Assembly (NCBI GenBank): GCA_902728285.1
Contig: CACVBU010001392.1
Coordinates: forward strand, 345,060 to 409,059
Direction: 5' to 3'
DNA from: Clytia hemisphaerica
Taxonomy: Eukaryota; Cnidaria; Hydrozoa; Leptothecata; Clytiidae
Length of the DNA: 64,000 bases
The first letter of the stretch is position 1; every line of letters starts with the position of its first letter. A program made the translations under genes and the position numbers. The notes beneath the pieces are model-generated. The model did no database searches and was not told the origin of the DNA. It was given only the letters and a program-made list of their open reading frames with translations. Below, piece by piece: positions 28,721 through 42,145 of the stretch.

Positions 28721-30281
28721 GTTTTCGAACTTAGTTGCACGGATATGCCTTTTGATTTCTTAACTAGATCCAATCTTATTTTGACATTGTTTTCTTTTTA
28801 ATTTATGTGGGGGAACCGACGGGCATTTCCAAGGGTATATTTTTTAAATAGCAGAAATACACTGTAGGGGTGGACTTATGATAAATGCACTGAAAGGGTC
28901 GAAGATCTAGTAAATCTAGGTAAAATTGCAAAATTTGGCCCAAAAATTCTGAATTTTTTGTGTCTAAAAGAGTTGAAAATTCGAGAAAATAATATATCGT
29001 AAGGATATGAATTTCACTAATTTTTATCTGCACTGTATGGGCACTGTATATACCGCTCGCCAAAGGTGATTGTTTCAGTAAAATGTCCGTCAGTAAAATC
29101 AAAATATGGTACGACATTTAAAAACATAGCAAATTTTAGGCTGATATAGTTTATAAGTTATGTGGTCATTATCACAATGCAGTTAATTATTCGCATAAAT
29201 TTCAAAATTTAAGCTTTTGTTTGTAACCAACATTTTTTAATTTATAGACAGAGTTAAGTTGTATGACGGTTCTACAACTTCTTCTGAGTCAAGTGACAGT
29301 AAGTGTTTGATGTTTTATACAAAACATTTAAGTTACAATTTTCAGAAAAAAAAACAAATTTCGAAATTTCGACTATTAAAGTACTACTGGGGGTGAATAA
29401 ATGTGTATCATTTGACCCTCTTCAATAAATAAATTTTTTGAGGGTTTTCGACATCTTTAGGAAGAAAATACAGATATCACAGCTCAAATTTATCACGTAC
29501 TGTTACTTTTCAAATTTGTCAACTACCTTTCTACTTATGTGTTAGTGAAAACCCCAAAAATTGTACGTTACAAATGTGCAATTTCATTATAGATCAAGGT
29601 CCAGAGCTCGAACAAGACTTTTTAAAATTTCTTGTTGAAGACGATACAATCCTGGATTTCATCAAAGGAGACGAATCCTTAAGAAAGCAATCGGAACGAT
29701 TTCAAGTTTTTAACAGCCGTTCATCGCTGATACAATTCAGGAGCTGCGCTGAAAAAGAGGCCAGCATTATTGGAATGACTATTTTAATTCACATATTCAT
29801 GTCATCTTGTTCATACTAAATTTGTTATCTCAATTAAAAGTGATCCAGACGACCCCGCTAGTTTGAGAGGAACAGAGAGGCTTCGATTACCGTTTTTGAG
29901 GGGGTCCTATTTTGAAACAGTTAAATGTTTGCTTGTGCCAGAAATGTACACCTATTCATCATGAAGAGGGAGAACCTTTCACACAGAGACGCAGCCCAAT
30001 ATATGTATGGCAAACTTCAACTAACTGTTTTTCACATTATGCCACTTGGAAATGTACGGGTGTTTACATGTTTTTGTCTATCTTGGTTTTCATGCAAAAC
30101 TTAACTTTTTATTTCATGATATTCTCGATTGGACAGGCCAACAGCTGCTTTAATTGAGTCTTCAGGAAACTTTTTTAGTAATACTCACCATAGCATATTT
30201 ATTACCTTTTTGTAAATTTAGGAACAACAATATTCGACGAAGCCATATCCAAAGGTGAAGGGTACCATCACGATTCAGCGT
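28297..30281 (+). CDS. Exons of an unrecognised gene (acidic repeats)
   Basis: Following the duplicated 69-bp exons, further phase-compatible exons can be read at about 29249-29299 (DRVKLYDGSTTSSESSD), at about 29593 onward (PELEQDFLKFLVEDDTILDF; no clear donor before the stop at 29819) and at about 30223-30281 (TIFDEAISKGEGYHHDS, with a GTAAGT donor). The 3' continuation near 30660 (SDGDLFSQNTDG, stop near 30728) does not join in a matching phase with the donor I see. Function unknown. It may belong to the same decayed transposon as the upstream PHD-finger pseudogene. Confidence 0.4.
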
Positions 30282-30970
30282 AAGTCTTTAATCTAATTTT
30301 CAGATTTTAGCAAAGAAAGGTAAATTTCTAAACCATCCAAAATATTTTATTCGCTGGCATCTTTCATCAGTGCGAGGGATACGAATAATATTACTTCTGT
30401 ATATTATCTCTTTCACTTTTTACGATACTTTAATCCTAATTTATTATAAAGAATCATAAAAATAATTAAAACACAAAAATGTATCATCAACCTATTTTCG
30501 CAGAATTTGAATATGATTTTGAGAATTTAAACAGTCTACTGTTTCTAGTTTCAGAACAATAACAATTTCAATAACAATATAAAAGGAGATTTTTCAATTT
30601 CTTATGTCTGCTGCTACATTTTTTTGCTACATCTTGTTTCAAATCTTTTTCACTTTAAGCTTCTGACGGAGATCTATTCAGTCAAAATACTGACGGGATT
30701 GTTATCAAAACTGACAGTGAGATGAACGCATAAGTCTGGTGAGTAGTTGATTTTTCAACATTTCTCAAGCTCCTAATAAATGATTACTTTGATTCAAATT
30801 TTCTAACTTTCTCGTTTTATTGGAGCTAAACCTTAGCTTAGGTTAATTCAAAGTCGAATGAAGTACATCCCACCACCGTGCCTGGGGCAGTTAGGAAACA
30901 GTGTATTTCGGCTGCCGGTTGTTCTTCCCTCGCCTATATATATTCTAGCGTCAAGCCCTCTTCAAGCTGA
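30282..30970. other. Spacer, probably the 5' end region of the DIRS-type element
   Basis: No terminal repeat of the DIRS-type element was recognised, so its left boundary is unknown. Confidence 0.3.
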
Positions 30971-31237
30971 GCTTGTATTGATTGGGACTTCAATCTTTAT
31001 TGTCAAAATCATGAACAACGACGATCAACCACCGCCTTTTCTGCCGTTATACTGTCAACTGCTAGTGCTGTACCTCACGGTTCAAACAGCATTACTCAAA
31101 CCTCTGCTTCCACATCAACAGCACCAGTCTCCTCAGCAGGCGACGTGACCGATATCTTGAGAACGCTGAAATCATTAAACGACAGCCGACTTAGTGCGTT
31201 GTTGCCTACTGCTTCAAGTCATGTCCTTCCAGGTAAC
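30971..31237 (+). pseudogene. DIRS-type gag, 5' part
   Basis: This open Ser/Thr-rich frame has no in-frame ATG that I can identify; it ends in VTDILRTLKSLNDSRLSALL and then the AGGTAAC target site. Its last codon is continued in frame at 43149. An upstream in-frame TGA (30968-30970) limits it. Confidence 0.55.
31231..31237. repeat. Left target-site duplication AGGTAAC
   Basis: This 7-bp direct repeat abuts the left inverted repeat of the large transposon; its partner is at 43142-43148. A 7-8 bp TSD is characteristic of P-superfamily transposons. Confidence 0.9.
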
Positions 31238-31273
31238 CATGAAACTCAAACGGATGGAAGCCCAACTCATTGT
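31238..31273 (+). repeat. Left terminal inverted repeat of the P-type transposon
   Basis: 36 bp beginning CATGAAACTC and ending CTCATTGT, identical to the reverse complement of 43106-43141. Similarity fades just inside. Confidence 0.95.
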
Positions 31274-31474
31274 TTTGAAGCGCGTTGGGATCTTTTATTG
31301 CGGAACAATAAGAAGGTTACGTCAAATTTCTTTCTAAGAAAGCGAGGCCTCGATAGCCCAAACGTATAAATCTCAAAAGTATAACATAGCCCTCAATCGT
31401 GGTGTAACAATAAAAGTTAAAAACGTGGGTCTCCTGATCAGTGCACAGTGGATAAAATAAATTGCTTCAGAAAA

Positions 31475-33279
31475 ATGGATGGATTTAATGAAAACATTAT
31501 TGATTTTGATGATGATTTGTTCAATGAAGAAGAAGTTGATGAGCTGTTCTTCATCACTGAAAATGCAGGCAAATCCATTGATTTTGAAATTGAACTTGCA
31601 CCTACAGACCACACTCAGCTGCTTGAAAATGATGCTGAGCTTTCAACCATCCCCCCTTTGACTTTCATTGATGAAAAGGATATTGATGTTTTGGATGTGC
31701 CTGCTATCAGATTTGTTCCAGAGAACTGCAATGCTGAAAAGATTGTTGACGTGTTCATTTGTAGGTGGTGTAAACAAACATTTAGAAGTAACACTGTTCT
31801 TCAAAACCATGACAAGAAGTGTTTTCAGAACCCCTCAAAAAGAACAAAACTTGGAAATAAAATTGGTATTAATTTCTTGTATATCTTCCAAAATTATATA
31901 AAGTAAATATCTACCGTAAATTGTTACGGTACTCACTAAAAAAAGCTTCAGAATATTCCATCGTGCATGCATTCTCATTGAAAGTTCCCTTTTTTGTAGA
32001 AGATTTCTCAACAAGTGACAAGTACATTTTCTCAGTTAATTTTTTTTCAAATAAATGATTAAAACAATAAAACATAGATATATGGTATAAATATGTTGGC
32101 TGCTGAGTCAAGTCAAGTGGGGCAAAATAATTATATATCACACAGATGATTAAAGTTGTGTTGTTTTAAATGTATATAAGATAACTCTAAATGAAACAAC
32201 CAGTGTCAAATTATTTCCAATTTACTCTTACTTTAATTTTTCAGTACTATCAAAGACGGACTTGGAGCCAATCAGAAAGCAGTCTCAGCAGCACTTTACA
32301 ATCGCTTTGGATCTTGCCATCAACGATGATGTACTCAACCTTAAATCGGGTAAAAATTTGAGTCCTGGAAACTGTGCGTCCAAATTGGCAAAACAAATGT
32401 CTGAGAAATCTGATCTTGCCACCGCCCAAATTAAAGATTTTGCTGACCACATTCAGGAATTGCTTCTAACCTCTGTCAACACTGATTTTTGTCCTGAAGC
32501 ACGTCAACAGGCATGCACAAAATTTTCATACGTGACAACCAGTGAATCTGGAAGGAAAAAATCTAATACAATAATTGAACATTTGAAGTTAAAGAAAGAT
32601 GGTTTTGACATTTTATACACTTTTGTTGTAACAAAAATATTTTCGTTGATTTTGAAGTGGAAAAATGAAATCGTCATTAAAGTACCAAAGGTCGATTACA
32701 ATCTGGTCAAGATATCTGTTGAGTAAGATAAGGTATTACGGTATGTTTCTGGATTTATACCTTTTTTCCTTAAAAAAGAGATTTTCCAGACTGAAGGAAT
32801 CGATGCTTAGGAGTGCAGTTCTTCAACTAATAAATACATGGTGCGTAGAAGGTGAGGTTGAGGACGCAACTGACTTCTACGATTACACACTTTCTTGGAC
32901 AAATCGCATAAACAGGGGTGGATTGATGATTGTTAAAGAGACTTTTTTTGTTTTCATTAGAAGAATTGAAATGACTGTACGTGGAGTACTGAATCAAACT
33001 TTGATTCAGACGTACAATGGAGAGGATTTGAGAGACATTATTCTGGAGAAACTGATGAAAAGTTTATTGATTGAAAGCTCTTGGGCCTCATTAAGCAGAA
33101 TGTTGTTATCTGAAAAGCTCAAAGTGACACTGAAGCAGATTGTTTTAAAGAAATGGGTGAATTTACGCATACGGTCGTTTGTGACAGCTTGGATACAGGC
33201 ATCAAAAATGAAACAAAATGATAAAAAACTTTCTAAAAAAGCTGAGGTCTCTTTGCGAAAGGGTCTTAGTACAAACTAG
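31475..33279 (+). CDS. Transposon-carried C2HC-finger protein (452 aa, 3 exons)
   Basis: Exons 31475-31865, 32245-32722 and 32790-33279 join in phase (G|TA and GA|A junctions) with GT-AG borders and no stop until TAG at 33277-33279. The start ATG lies 4 bp after a possible acceptor (GCTTCAG). The N-terminal ~90 residues are very acidic (DFDDDLFNEEEVDELF). A C-x2-C-x12-H-x4-C finger follows (around residues 97-119, CRWCKQTFRSNTVLQNHDKKC-like spacing). The rest is mainly helical, with a conserved-looking core containing WTNRINRGGL and RRIEMTVRGVL, and a Lys-rich C-terminus. I do not recognise a catalytic domain. Its position inside the inverted repeats, its intact frame and its convergent partner suggest an accessory protein of the transposon, perhaps DNA-binding. 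Confidence 0.8.
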
Positions 33280-35169
33280 TTTTATTTATTTTTTCATTAT
33301 ATATACATGTATATTTTATGTAGCCTGGGATTTCAAAACATCAAAATTTTGCCCTTTTATTTTCCAAGTAGTTTACCATTATGAACACACCTTTTTGGAA
33401 GCATATACCTCAAGTGGATAAATTTTGGCGGGGATTAAATTTGGCGAATTTGGCGATTTTTTCCAAAATTCGCCAAATTAAATCCTCACCAAAATTTCAA
33501 AAATCAGCCATTCGCCAAATTAAATCCCCGCCAAATTTAATGAAATTTTTTAAAGATAGAAATTCTATGGAGAATGTGTATTTCTTAGTAAAATACCACG
33601 TATTTTTTTTAGTTCACCACAGAATAAAGCCTTCCGACTTGCCAAATTAAATCCCTGCTAAATTTTACATAATTGAGCATTTGCCAAATTAAATCCTTGC
33701 CAAAATTTATCTATTTAAGGTAATTGAGTCTGAAATTATCTTAACAAGTATGTTTTTTTGTGATACTGTACATACACAATAAATTGGTTATAATGATAGT
33801 TGTATTTTTATATAAACTTTATTTTCTAATTCTCTATATTATTTATTTTTGCTAAATCACCCAGCTCCTAGCTTGTGGTTTGTAGATTCTTTTGAGTCTC
33901 TTCTCTGTTCTTATTGCGTCTTTCACCAAGTTTTAGTCCTAAAAAAATTAGGCCCTATTTGTTGTGTTGTTGTGTTGTTTCGAAACTTTCGAATAACAAA
34001 AATCTTTTTGTATAGCTTAAAAAACTGGGTTAGCTTAGCTAAATATTCATTCATGATATCTTGATGATATTTACTGCTTTTTTAAATGTGCTTGTGTTAG
34101 GATTTTATTTTATTTGAACTATGTATATAGATTTAAAACGCTACACTACAATTATGGTCAGCATATACCAAGTATTTGGTGATCGAAGAGATAAAAAGAT
34201 ATCTTCAGCCTGATTGTAGTATTTCATTATGGCCCTGAGATTTTTGAAGCCCTAGTCAAGTTCTCTATTGATTTTTCAGTAGTTTTTTTTGTATTTGATA
34301 TTCTTAACCTCTTACACAAATTTAATTGTCATTATTTGTCAGCGCTTTATTTCACTTCTATATTGTGTATACTTTTAAAGAAGTCTTCATATCGAAATTA
34401 TTTGTTATCACTGTTTTCTTTTGTATCAGATAGAATCAACCCTCAAAATTAATATTACCTTGGAAAGAATTTTTTATTTGTAGAATTTTCCAACATTTAT
34501 CTTTGATTTCTGAAAACCTTCTACCCTTGCAAACTACTTTGAAGTTTTCTGGTTTGATGATTCGACTAAAAAAGGAGCAAATTTTTGGAAATTATAGAAA
34601 TTTCTAGATTAAATTTTGACACAAAAATATTGCTGGAAGAAAGAAACATTTAACAAATTTTAGCAATTTTAGCTTGGAGGTTATGCTTATTTTTTGCAAA
34701 TTTCAGCTTAAGTATGCTTATAAAAACAGATTGTACCATATTTTTCAGTTGTCAATTCAAGTATTGGATAAAGTTTTGTAACAAAATAAGTGTATCAATT
34801 GATATAATGGCTTATCTAAAGAATTGAAAATGGTAGTTTCTAATGCTAAAATGGCAATAGAAAGTTACCTCTTGTAAGTCATATTTTATGGCAAGTGATC
34901 GAAAAAGATATCCGAAATAAGAAACTATTGATGTGGTGATGATTTAATCTGAGTGACAAATTCAAGAATTATACACATTTCTTTATAAGCAACTCTATTT
35001 TTCACTTCAGAGCTAAGGCTAATTTCTGGAAAGTTTGTCTAGGCCCCCTCACAATTATACCTTTAAAATCCATTTCAGAGTGAGCGGAACTATTTCCAAT
35101 TGTTAGAATTTAAAAATAATTTTCTTCAAGAGATAGCCAAAATGTTTGACACCATTTTCAGGGTCCAGC
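33280..35169. other. AT-rich non-coding centre of the transposon
   Basis: At 33420-33710 there are several copies, in both orientations, of a GCCAAATTAAATCC motif forming imperfect hairpins. I see no other genes. Confidence 0.5.
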
Positions 35170-35742
35170 AGGGGGGGGGTCATGCAGTTATTATATAAAC
35201 ACTATGACAATAACTACCGTGGTGGTATATAAACCAAAATTTGGGAAAACAGTTACTCCACCAGTGGACTAACTGCAACATGGGTGGTGCCTAAAGCCCA
35301 AAATTGTCGATTTTGGTAGGAAATGGTGTACTAAGTGAGCACATCTTTCAATTTTTCACTTAAAACTTTAGGTTTTTAAAAATTCCGGAAGCAAAAAAAT
35401 TCAAAACATTTTTTTCAAAAGTCAAAAAAAAATCACAAAATTTTTTCTTCGATCAAGGCATGAAAGATATTTTAACAAACTTGGAAAATGATTGAGATAT
35501 TTAACTCTTGAACGGTCGTTAATAAGACGTACCCAATAAAATGGTATCAAAAATGAGGAATTCAGTGAAAAAATTGCCAAATTTGGCATTTTTGGGGGTG
35601 GTATACACCAATTTTGAGGGTAAAGTCAGTTAGTACACTATGGAATAACTGCAAGGGTGGTGGTGTCTGTAGAAAATGTCCAAAGTTGCAGTTACTCCAC
35701 ATAGTGTCAAGGAGTAACTGCAAGACCCCCCCTGGGTCCAGC
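35161..35742. mobile_element. 564-bp MITE nested in the P-type transposon, 9-bp TSD
   Basis: The element 35170-35733 starts AGGGGGGGGG-TCATGCAGTTA and ends with the inverted TAACTGCAAGACCCCCCCT. It is flanked by GGGTCCAGC on both sides (35161-35169 and 35734-35742). No coding frame. A 9-bp TSD fits Mutator-like elements, among others. Confidence 0.85.
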
Positions 35743-36307
35743 CCTTAGCAACCAGGTATTTAAAAAATGTGTACTAAAATTTCGCAAAAAACAACTAACA
35801 TAGGTAATTTTATATTTTAAATGCATCTTTTCCAGGGCCACAGTTGACTGGATTTTTAACAACATAACAATATTCTTTATGTACAATTTTGTTTTACAGC
35901 ATAAATATATGTTTCAAGAGTAAAGGTTCCTAAGCACTCAAAGTCAGTATAAAAAATACCTTAATATAAATGAAATTTTCCTGCTTTTAAGAAAATAAGA
36001 GTTTTATAAAAATAGTTAAATATTTTAATATAAATAAAAGATTCTTCCTTATAGAAATGTAAGAAGTTTATAAAAATAGTGATGAAATAACAAAATTTAG
36101 TTTTAAATTCAAAGACAAATGCAATAATTTAATTATTGATTGGCGGGAAGTCCATTCTAAGGTGATTTTGACCTTTACCCAATGTGAATTAAGTGCGTGG
36201 ATGAAAGTCTTATATTGCCTTTTGAAAAAAAAAAAAGTTTGCTGCCTTGCTTGGAAATTTGGAAAATAAGATTATAAACAAAAAATATTATAAACGAGAA
36301 AGTTATT
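35743..36307. other. Non-coding tail between the two convergent transposon genes
   Basis: AT-rich; no exon seen. A polyadenylation signal for the - strand gene would be expected here; several TTTATT (AATAAA on -) occurrences are present. Confidence 0.4.
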
Positions 36308-39300
36308 TTATATTTCAACTGTAGATTTTATTTTTTTTGGTCTAGTTGGTAGCCTTGTTGTGTCGTTGACGTCCAAGCTCACTTTCTTTCGTTCCTTGTT
36401 GCGTACATTCCCATTTAACACCTTAATCAAATTATCACCGGCAACATTCAGTCCTAAAACATTTTTGTTGACCATATCAAGACTTGGATTTTCGTCAGGT
36501 CCCCTCTTTGCTCTCTGTTTGGAAAAATATTCTTCTACAGGATCCTGCGAGAGCTTTTCAGTGAGAAAAAACTGTGCCTTCTCCTCATCAAACAATAGTT
36601 TTCCCAATTTGATAAATGACATTGCTGTAAGAAAATGAAAAAAATTCAGTCATTTTAATCAGCTAAAAAAGTTGATCTTCAATTTATAGTCAAAGTTTGA
36701 ACACTCTTTAAATTTAGCCAGATAAAAATAAAGCTTTGTCCATCTCTCATATTCCTATGTTTATTGCACCATACCAAGAGCCCTAGGTTGACTCTAAAAA
36801 ATTTCCTTAAAACAACTTTTGTTCAACATATAGTGTAAGCAAACCTTTTTCCCGGCTAAATGGAATAAGTGACTAATGCTTTTGAGCAAAAAAAAGCAAA
36901 CTAGGTTTTAACAAAAACTTCATTCCTTACTTGTTATGCGCAAACCAGCCAATGTTTGCTGTGATAGTTTGAGCTTTGCCTTTTCGTCGGCTTTTAAGTC
37001 AGCTTTTGAATTTACTTGCTCGTCCCATTCATCAAAAAATTTTAGAAAGGTGTTTTCCAACCACTAAACAAAAAGAAAAAAAAAATATGTAATTTAGCAG
37101 GCTTTTTAGCAGAGCTAGAAAAAAAAAACAGTTGCTTATGTCTTGAAGAAACCATGCCCACTTTTTGCTTTGGTAAACAAATTTAAACTATCATTCAATT
37201 ACTTTCCAGTTTGAGTGATTACATAAGGTTGTGTCTTTTTTGTGAAACTCTCAAATTATATTCTATAATAGAGTATTTGGTAATTCAAATGCCATATGAT
37301 AGAACTAAAAACAAAGATATCACATCAGGGAAATCTTTCCCTCAAAAGAATTTTTTAAACAAGGAGAACGTGCATCCATTAGTTAAAGCTTACCTCAAAT
37401 CTCCAGTCATTTGAACCTCTATAGGCATCTTTTGCTTTTTTTCCCGATTTGTTGATCAGCTTGCAGACATTCAGACAGTCAAAAAACGTATCAATGAGGC
37501 GAATAAATTTCGAGAGGGACTCGGTACCAGATTTTTTTGTTCCCCCAGCATGTCAGCAACAGTAGCACTTAAGACCTGTACAAAATGAAAAATCAATTTC
37601 AATTTTATAAAAAAACATATAGTTGAATTAACCTGCTTCTTTCAAACAGTCATGGGAACTTTTAGGTATATAGACAATAAACTTCCTTTATTATACATAC
37701 TTGTGCAGCAAGATTCACACGCATTCTGCTCCTTGGATCCAACTTCATATGTTCGTGTCTCAGCTTATGTCCAAATCTGATGCCGAATGAATATCTCGAA
37801 GGGCGAAGATCCCAATCGTATAACTTCATTAATTGATGCCATCCAATTTCCTTTCCATCATACTGAAAATAAGAGAAAATATCATATTTTAAAATTGTAA
37901 ATTTATTTTTTTTAACTCCTGTACGCCACCAAAAGAAAACTGTATTTAAAAAATGTCAAAAATAGCATGCATTTTAAACGAAAATGGTTGCTAAAGTGTA
38001 AAGATGGCAGATAGTCAGCTGACATGGATTTTCATAAGAAACACATTTAAAGAAATACATAAGGAATTTAGGCTTTTACAAGAAGAGTTCTGCTCTTTCT
38101 CTTGCAAATGAGTTTTCCAAATTGTTCCGTGTTGTTTTGATGAGGTGAGGCACGTCGCATATAAAGAAGATCTTTCTCTTCATTGAATAGGCCCAAGGAT
38201 TCCAAGCCCAGTAAACATTACCATGGAACAAATTACTTTTATCTGGAAGTTTATGAAGCTCAAAGTACTTTCTGTTGGGACTTGCACCGTCAGCTGTGAA
38301 AGAGCGCACTTTCAAGCCAATACTTTCCAGTATGCCAATGGCTTCATGAGCACAATGGAAGATCTGGTCTGATGTGAATCCTTCACTGGCAAAATGACCA
38401 AATACATATTCTAGATCTGAACACAATCCACGTATACCATCTTCCTGTAAATTTATCAAAAACCAATCCACTCTATAAAAGAATTTGGAAAAGTCAATAC
38501 ATATTATGAATTTAAATAAATGTTGATGATATTTGACAATCTCTTCAAAAACTCTTCCATTACTCTAAGTTACTTGTCATACCCTTGAACTTTGAAAGAA
38601 AACTTTTTCTGAAACATTCAGAATTGTCACATTTTCAACCCTATCTGCTTACTTTAATTTTCATTTCATCGAACACCAAGCCAACATTTTTCTTTGCCTC
38701 GTCTTGTATAGTGTCCATCTTCAATTTGCTAATTAGCCGCTTAATAATGTCGGGGTTAAAGCCACATCCTGGTGTTGTGAAGTTAATATACTTCAGTAAA
38801 GTATTTTTCGAAGGTAAATACATAAAAGGCCCAGCTTGAATGTGTTTGTAAGTACCTGGAGATTTCAGGTATATACTCAAACTCCATCTGATGATGAGTG
38901 GGTGCCAACGCATTCCCCTTGGATCTGATTTAGCAAATTTCTTTTGTTCAGTCCATAACAAATGTTGAGGGGTATCTTCATCAAATGGGTTTTCGTTTTT
39001 ATCAATCACAGATTTACAAATATTCTGAGTTGTATCGTCTAGATTTACTCCATCTTCAAAAATATTTTTTCGGACATCATTTTTCATCTGGTTGTAGTTC
39101 CTTAAAATATTTGCTTTTTCTTTCTGGATCATTTCACACTTTTGTATCAATTGCCCAGTGCTTAGATATCTGAAATTGAATTAGAAAAAATAATTTGCCA
39201 ACCTTTGTACAATTTTCATACAAAATGAATATATTATTACACCTATTATATAAATACAATATATTATATAATTTTGGCTGATTATAATACTGATTATAAA

Positions 39301-40460
39301 AAAAATATAGTTTCATTAATATAATTTTATGAAAATAAATCGTAGAAAGATCATAAAATCAAGTTTCCCATAATCAATAAAAATGTTTAATTTCTGTTTC
39401 TGCTACATCGACACTCATTAAACTTTAAAAATTTAAGAATGGTTATGAAACAGAATCAACAATGAGAATAATCTGAAAAGATATCCAAAAGCAAAAGTAA
39501 AATTTAAAAGAACAAAAACAATCCTCTCCATTTCTGTATATGTAATATAAACTTACAGAGCTTCTGATTGAAATAGAATAACACTTACCATAGAACAGGA
39601 GATAAACAGAAGAATGAAAATATATGTTCCATTTAAGCTAAAATGAACTATTAAGTAACTGTCATCGTCATAATCATTTCTATAATTTATAATGTATATA
39701 AAACAATGTAAGCAACACAAATAAGCGAGGAGTCTTTGTCTGTAAATCCAAGCTATTTGAAGAATAATGAGGGAACTTTATCCTGTATTAGACAGTTAAA
39801 TATTTTTTTCAAAATTAAAATGCTTCCCTTACAAATCTTTTCAAATATGGTTTATCTATATATTAATAGCCGTAGTCTGTATGTCATTTTGTTTTTTGTT
39901 GGTTTGTTTTTTGTTGGTTTGTTTTTTGTGTGTCACTTTCGTTTTCGCAAGCAATGTTTTGTTCTTTTAAAAGATGACTTTCGCTTCTTGCTCCACAAAT
40001 GTGTTAAATCAGATTCGCGCCGTTTTTATAAAGACTTTGTTTTGATTGATAGATTAGACTTTTTCTTTTTTTTTCTCTCTTTTCTTTTGTTTAATCTTTT
40101 CGAATGTAATTAACGACCTTATTTGATTTGAGACATTCGAATTCTTTTCAAAACAAAAATCTTTTAAACAGAATCTGTTAAAGAAAAGAACAAATATAAA
40201 ATAAAACATAAGAATCACAAGACAAGTTTGTTAGAACAACAGCAACATTAAAAATAAATTCAAAAGGCGGTAAAAACTAGAGTTCTTTCTTCGTAAAAAG
40301 GGACCTTTAAACATCTATGTCGATAATTATTTTGCTGTAAATCTAAGTCATTGTTGAATTTGAAATTGAATTTGAAAAGTTATCGAAGTTATGACGAAGT
40401 TATTTTATAAAAAGCAACATAAAATTGCGCTATCACGCTTTTTTGTCTGCGTTAGCTGCC

Positions 40461-41130
40461 TTCCAGGGAGACTATGGTTGCGAGCTGACTTTCGGCCCTG
40501 CCCCTCGGACCCTGTGAATAAAGAGGAGAAGAAACAAGGGAAATTGTGTGAATTTTAATTCACTTTTTGGAACTAATTTGACCAAATTTCTATCTTTCTG
40601 GGGGAAAAAAGTTGAAATTTTCCTACTTTTTCGATTCTTAGTGGGACTGAAGTTTGATTTTCCGATTTTTCAAACTGCCATGTTTCAAAAAAGGCACCCT
40701 TAAGGCCGGCAAATACCCATACCCTTCTCTTGCCTAAGTACCCCCCCCTCCGGGCTACCTTTTTTCGACGAATCTCGTACCATGTCTATTATTTCACTCC
40801 GCTTATCTTGACATCAAAGTTTTCCTAAACATCAAGAACTACGGCAAATGTAACGCGAGCGAAGCGAGAAAAAAAATCTAATTGCAGAGCCGTCTCGGAC
40901 GTCGCTGGTCGCCGGTATGGTGTAATTTGGGAATGACGCCCTTTTTCTGTTTTCTGATCATTTTTGCCACAAAAATCTTTTTCAAAGTATGGTTAAAAGA
41001 TACGTCACCCGGGAGGGATAGAGTCAAACTTTGATTTCATCGTGTTTAAGCCACCTTCCCAACATCTCAAAGGACTTTAAATGCGTTCAGCAAACAGCTA
41101 AACCGGCGTGCGACGCCGGGTACCGGCTAG
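40461..41130. repeat. GC-richer insert in a transposase intron
   Basis: Base composition differs from its surroundings. It includes GCGAGCGAAGCGAG (40855-40868) and ends with CCGGGTACCGGCTAG (about 41118-41132), a motif also present near 19428 in the same orientation. It is probably a remnant of a dispersed repeat; its boundaries are uncertain. Confidence 0.35.
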
Positions 41131-42145
41131 TTAGACAATAATAAAACAATGGAATTTTAAACACACCACGATACTTGGTGTATTTAGCGCAAAATATACC
41201 TGTTGTTTGTCTGAGGTGCAATCAACTCTTCATTTGATCTTCTTTTTCGTGAGCGCATAGCAAATAAACTATTGCGATAATGTGAGCAAGGTTCACATCT
41301 TTTCCCTGGAAATTATGTAGGGTATGGTACAATATCAACTCAATATTCAAAACTTTTGGTATTATTATTAGAAAATACGACTAGCAAGGACTTTATAGCA
41401 TTACATAATGCATATGATAAAATTAAAAAATACATGTAAAATATACAAAAGAACAAACCTTTACTTGAGTTGATCAGTACGTCACAATTTTCATGCCTGA
41501 TTACAGTGACATCCCTCAAGGTCTTTCCATCCACAGTTTTTAAATGACTTGTAACAGTTTTATCAGTTGACATGAATAGAATAGAGTCATCTAAATCACC
41601 CATTTTTCGTGAGACTAGGTCTTCAAAGTCTTCATTGCCTGTACAATATATTGATTGTTGAAGTAACTTAAAAATTTCATCAGTGTTCAAACTAGTTATA
41701 ACATTTGGAAAATTCAGTTTCGTAAGGACCTCACGTCTAACAGGCTTGCCATGAATTGTGACGGTGTAATCACCTGTATCAAAAATTTCAAGACTTTTTA
41801 CTGGTCCAAATGACTGACAACCAAATATATTCTTTCCGATTTCCTAAAAAACGTAAAATTATAAATTTATATATTTTTACATAATATGCAAATTGCATCT
41901 CAAAATTGGGCATGAATAGAAACATTACAACACAAAAGCAATACATACAAAACAGCTTTGGCGATGAGAAAAAAATGTTCAACAAACTTACTGATATACA
42001 AATTTGAATCTAGCTATTTTGTTGCGAGAACATGTCGGTTTTAAAACCCGAGGATCGGCATTTTAGTAGGAGCATCTTACGGTATATATAACCAAGATAT
42101 CAGCAAGAGAGAATTTATACTAAATATATATAAATTTATACCTAC

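Noticed and set aside
39736-40113. 125-codon + strand frame rich in Phe and Leu
   Set aside because: It derives largely from GTTTTTTGTTG tandem repeats in a transposase intron on the opposite strand.
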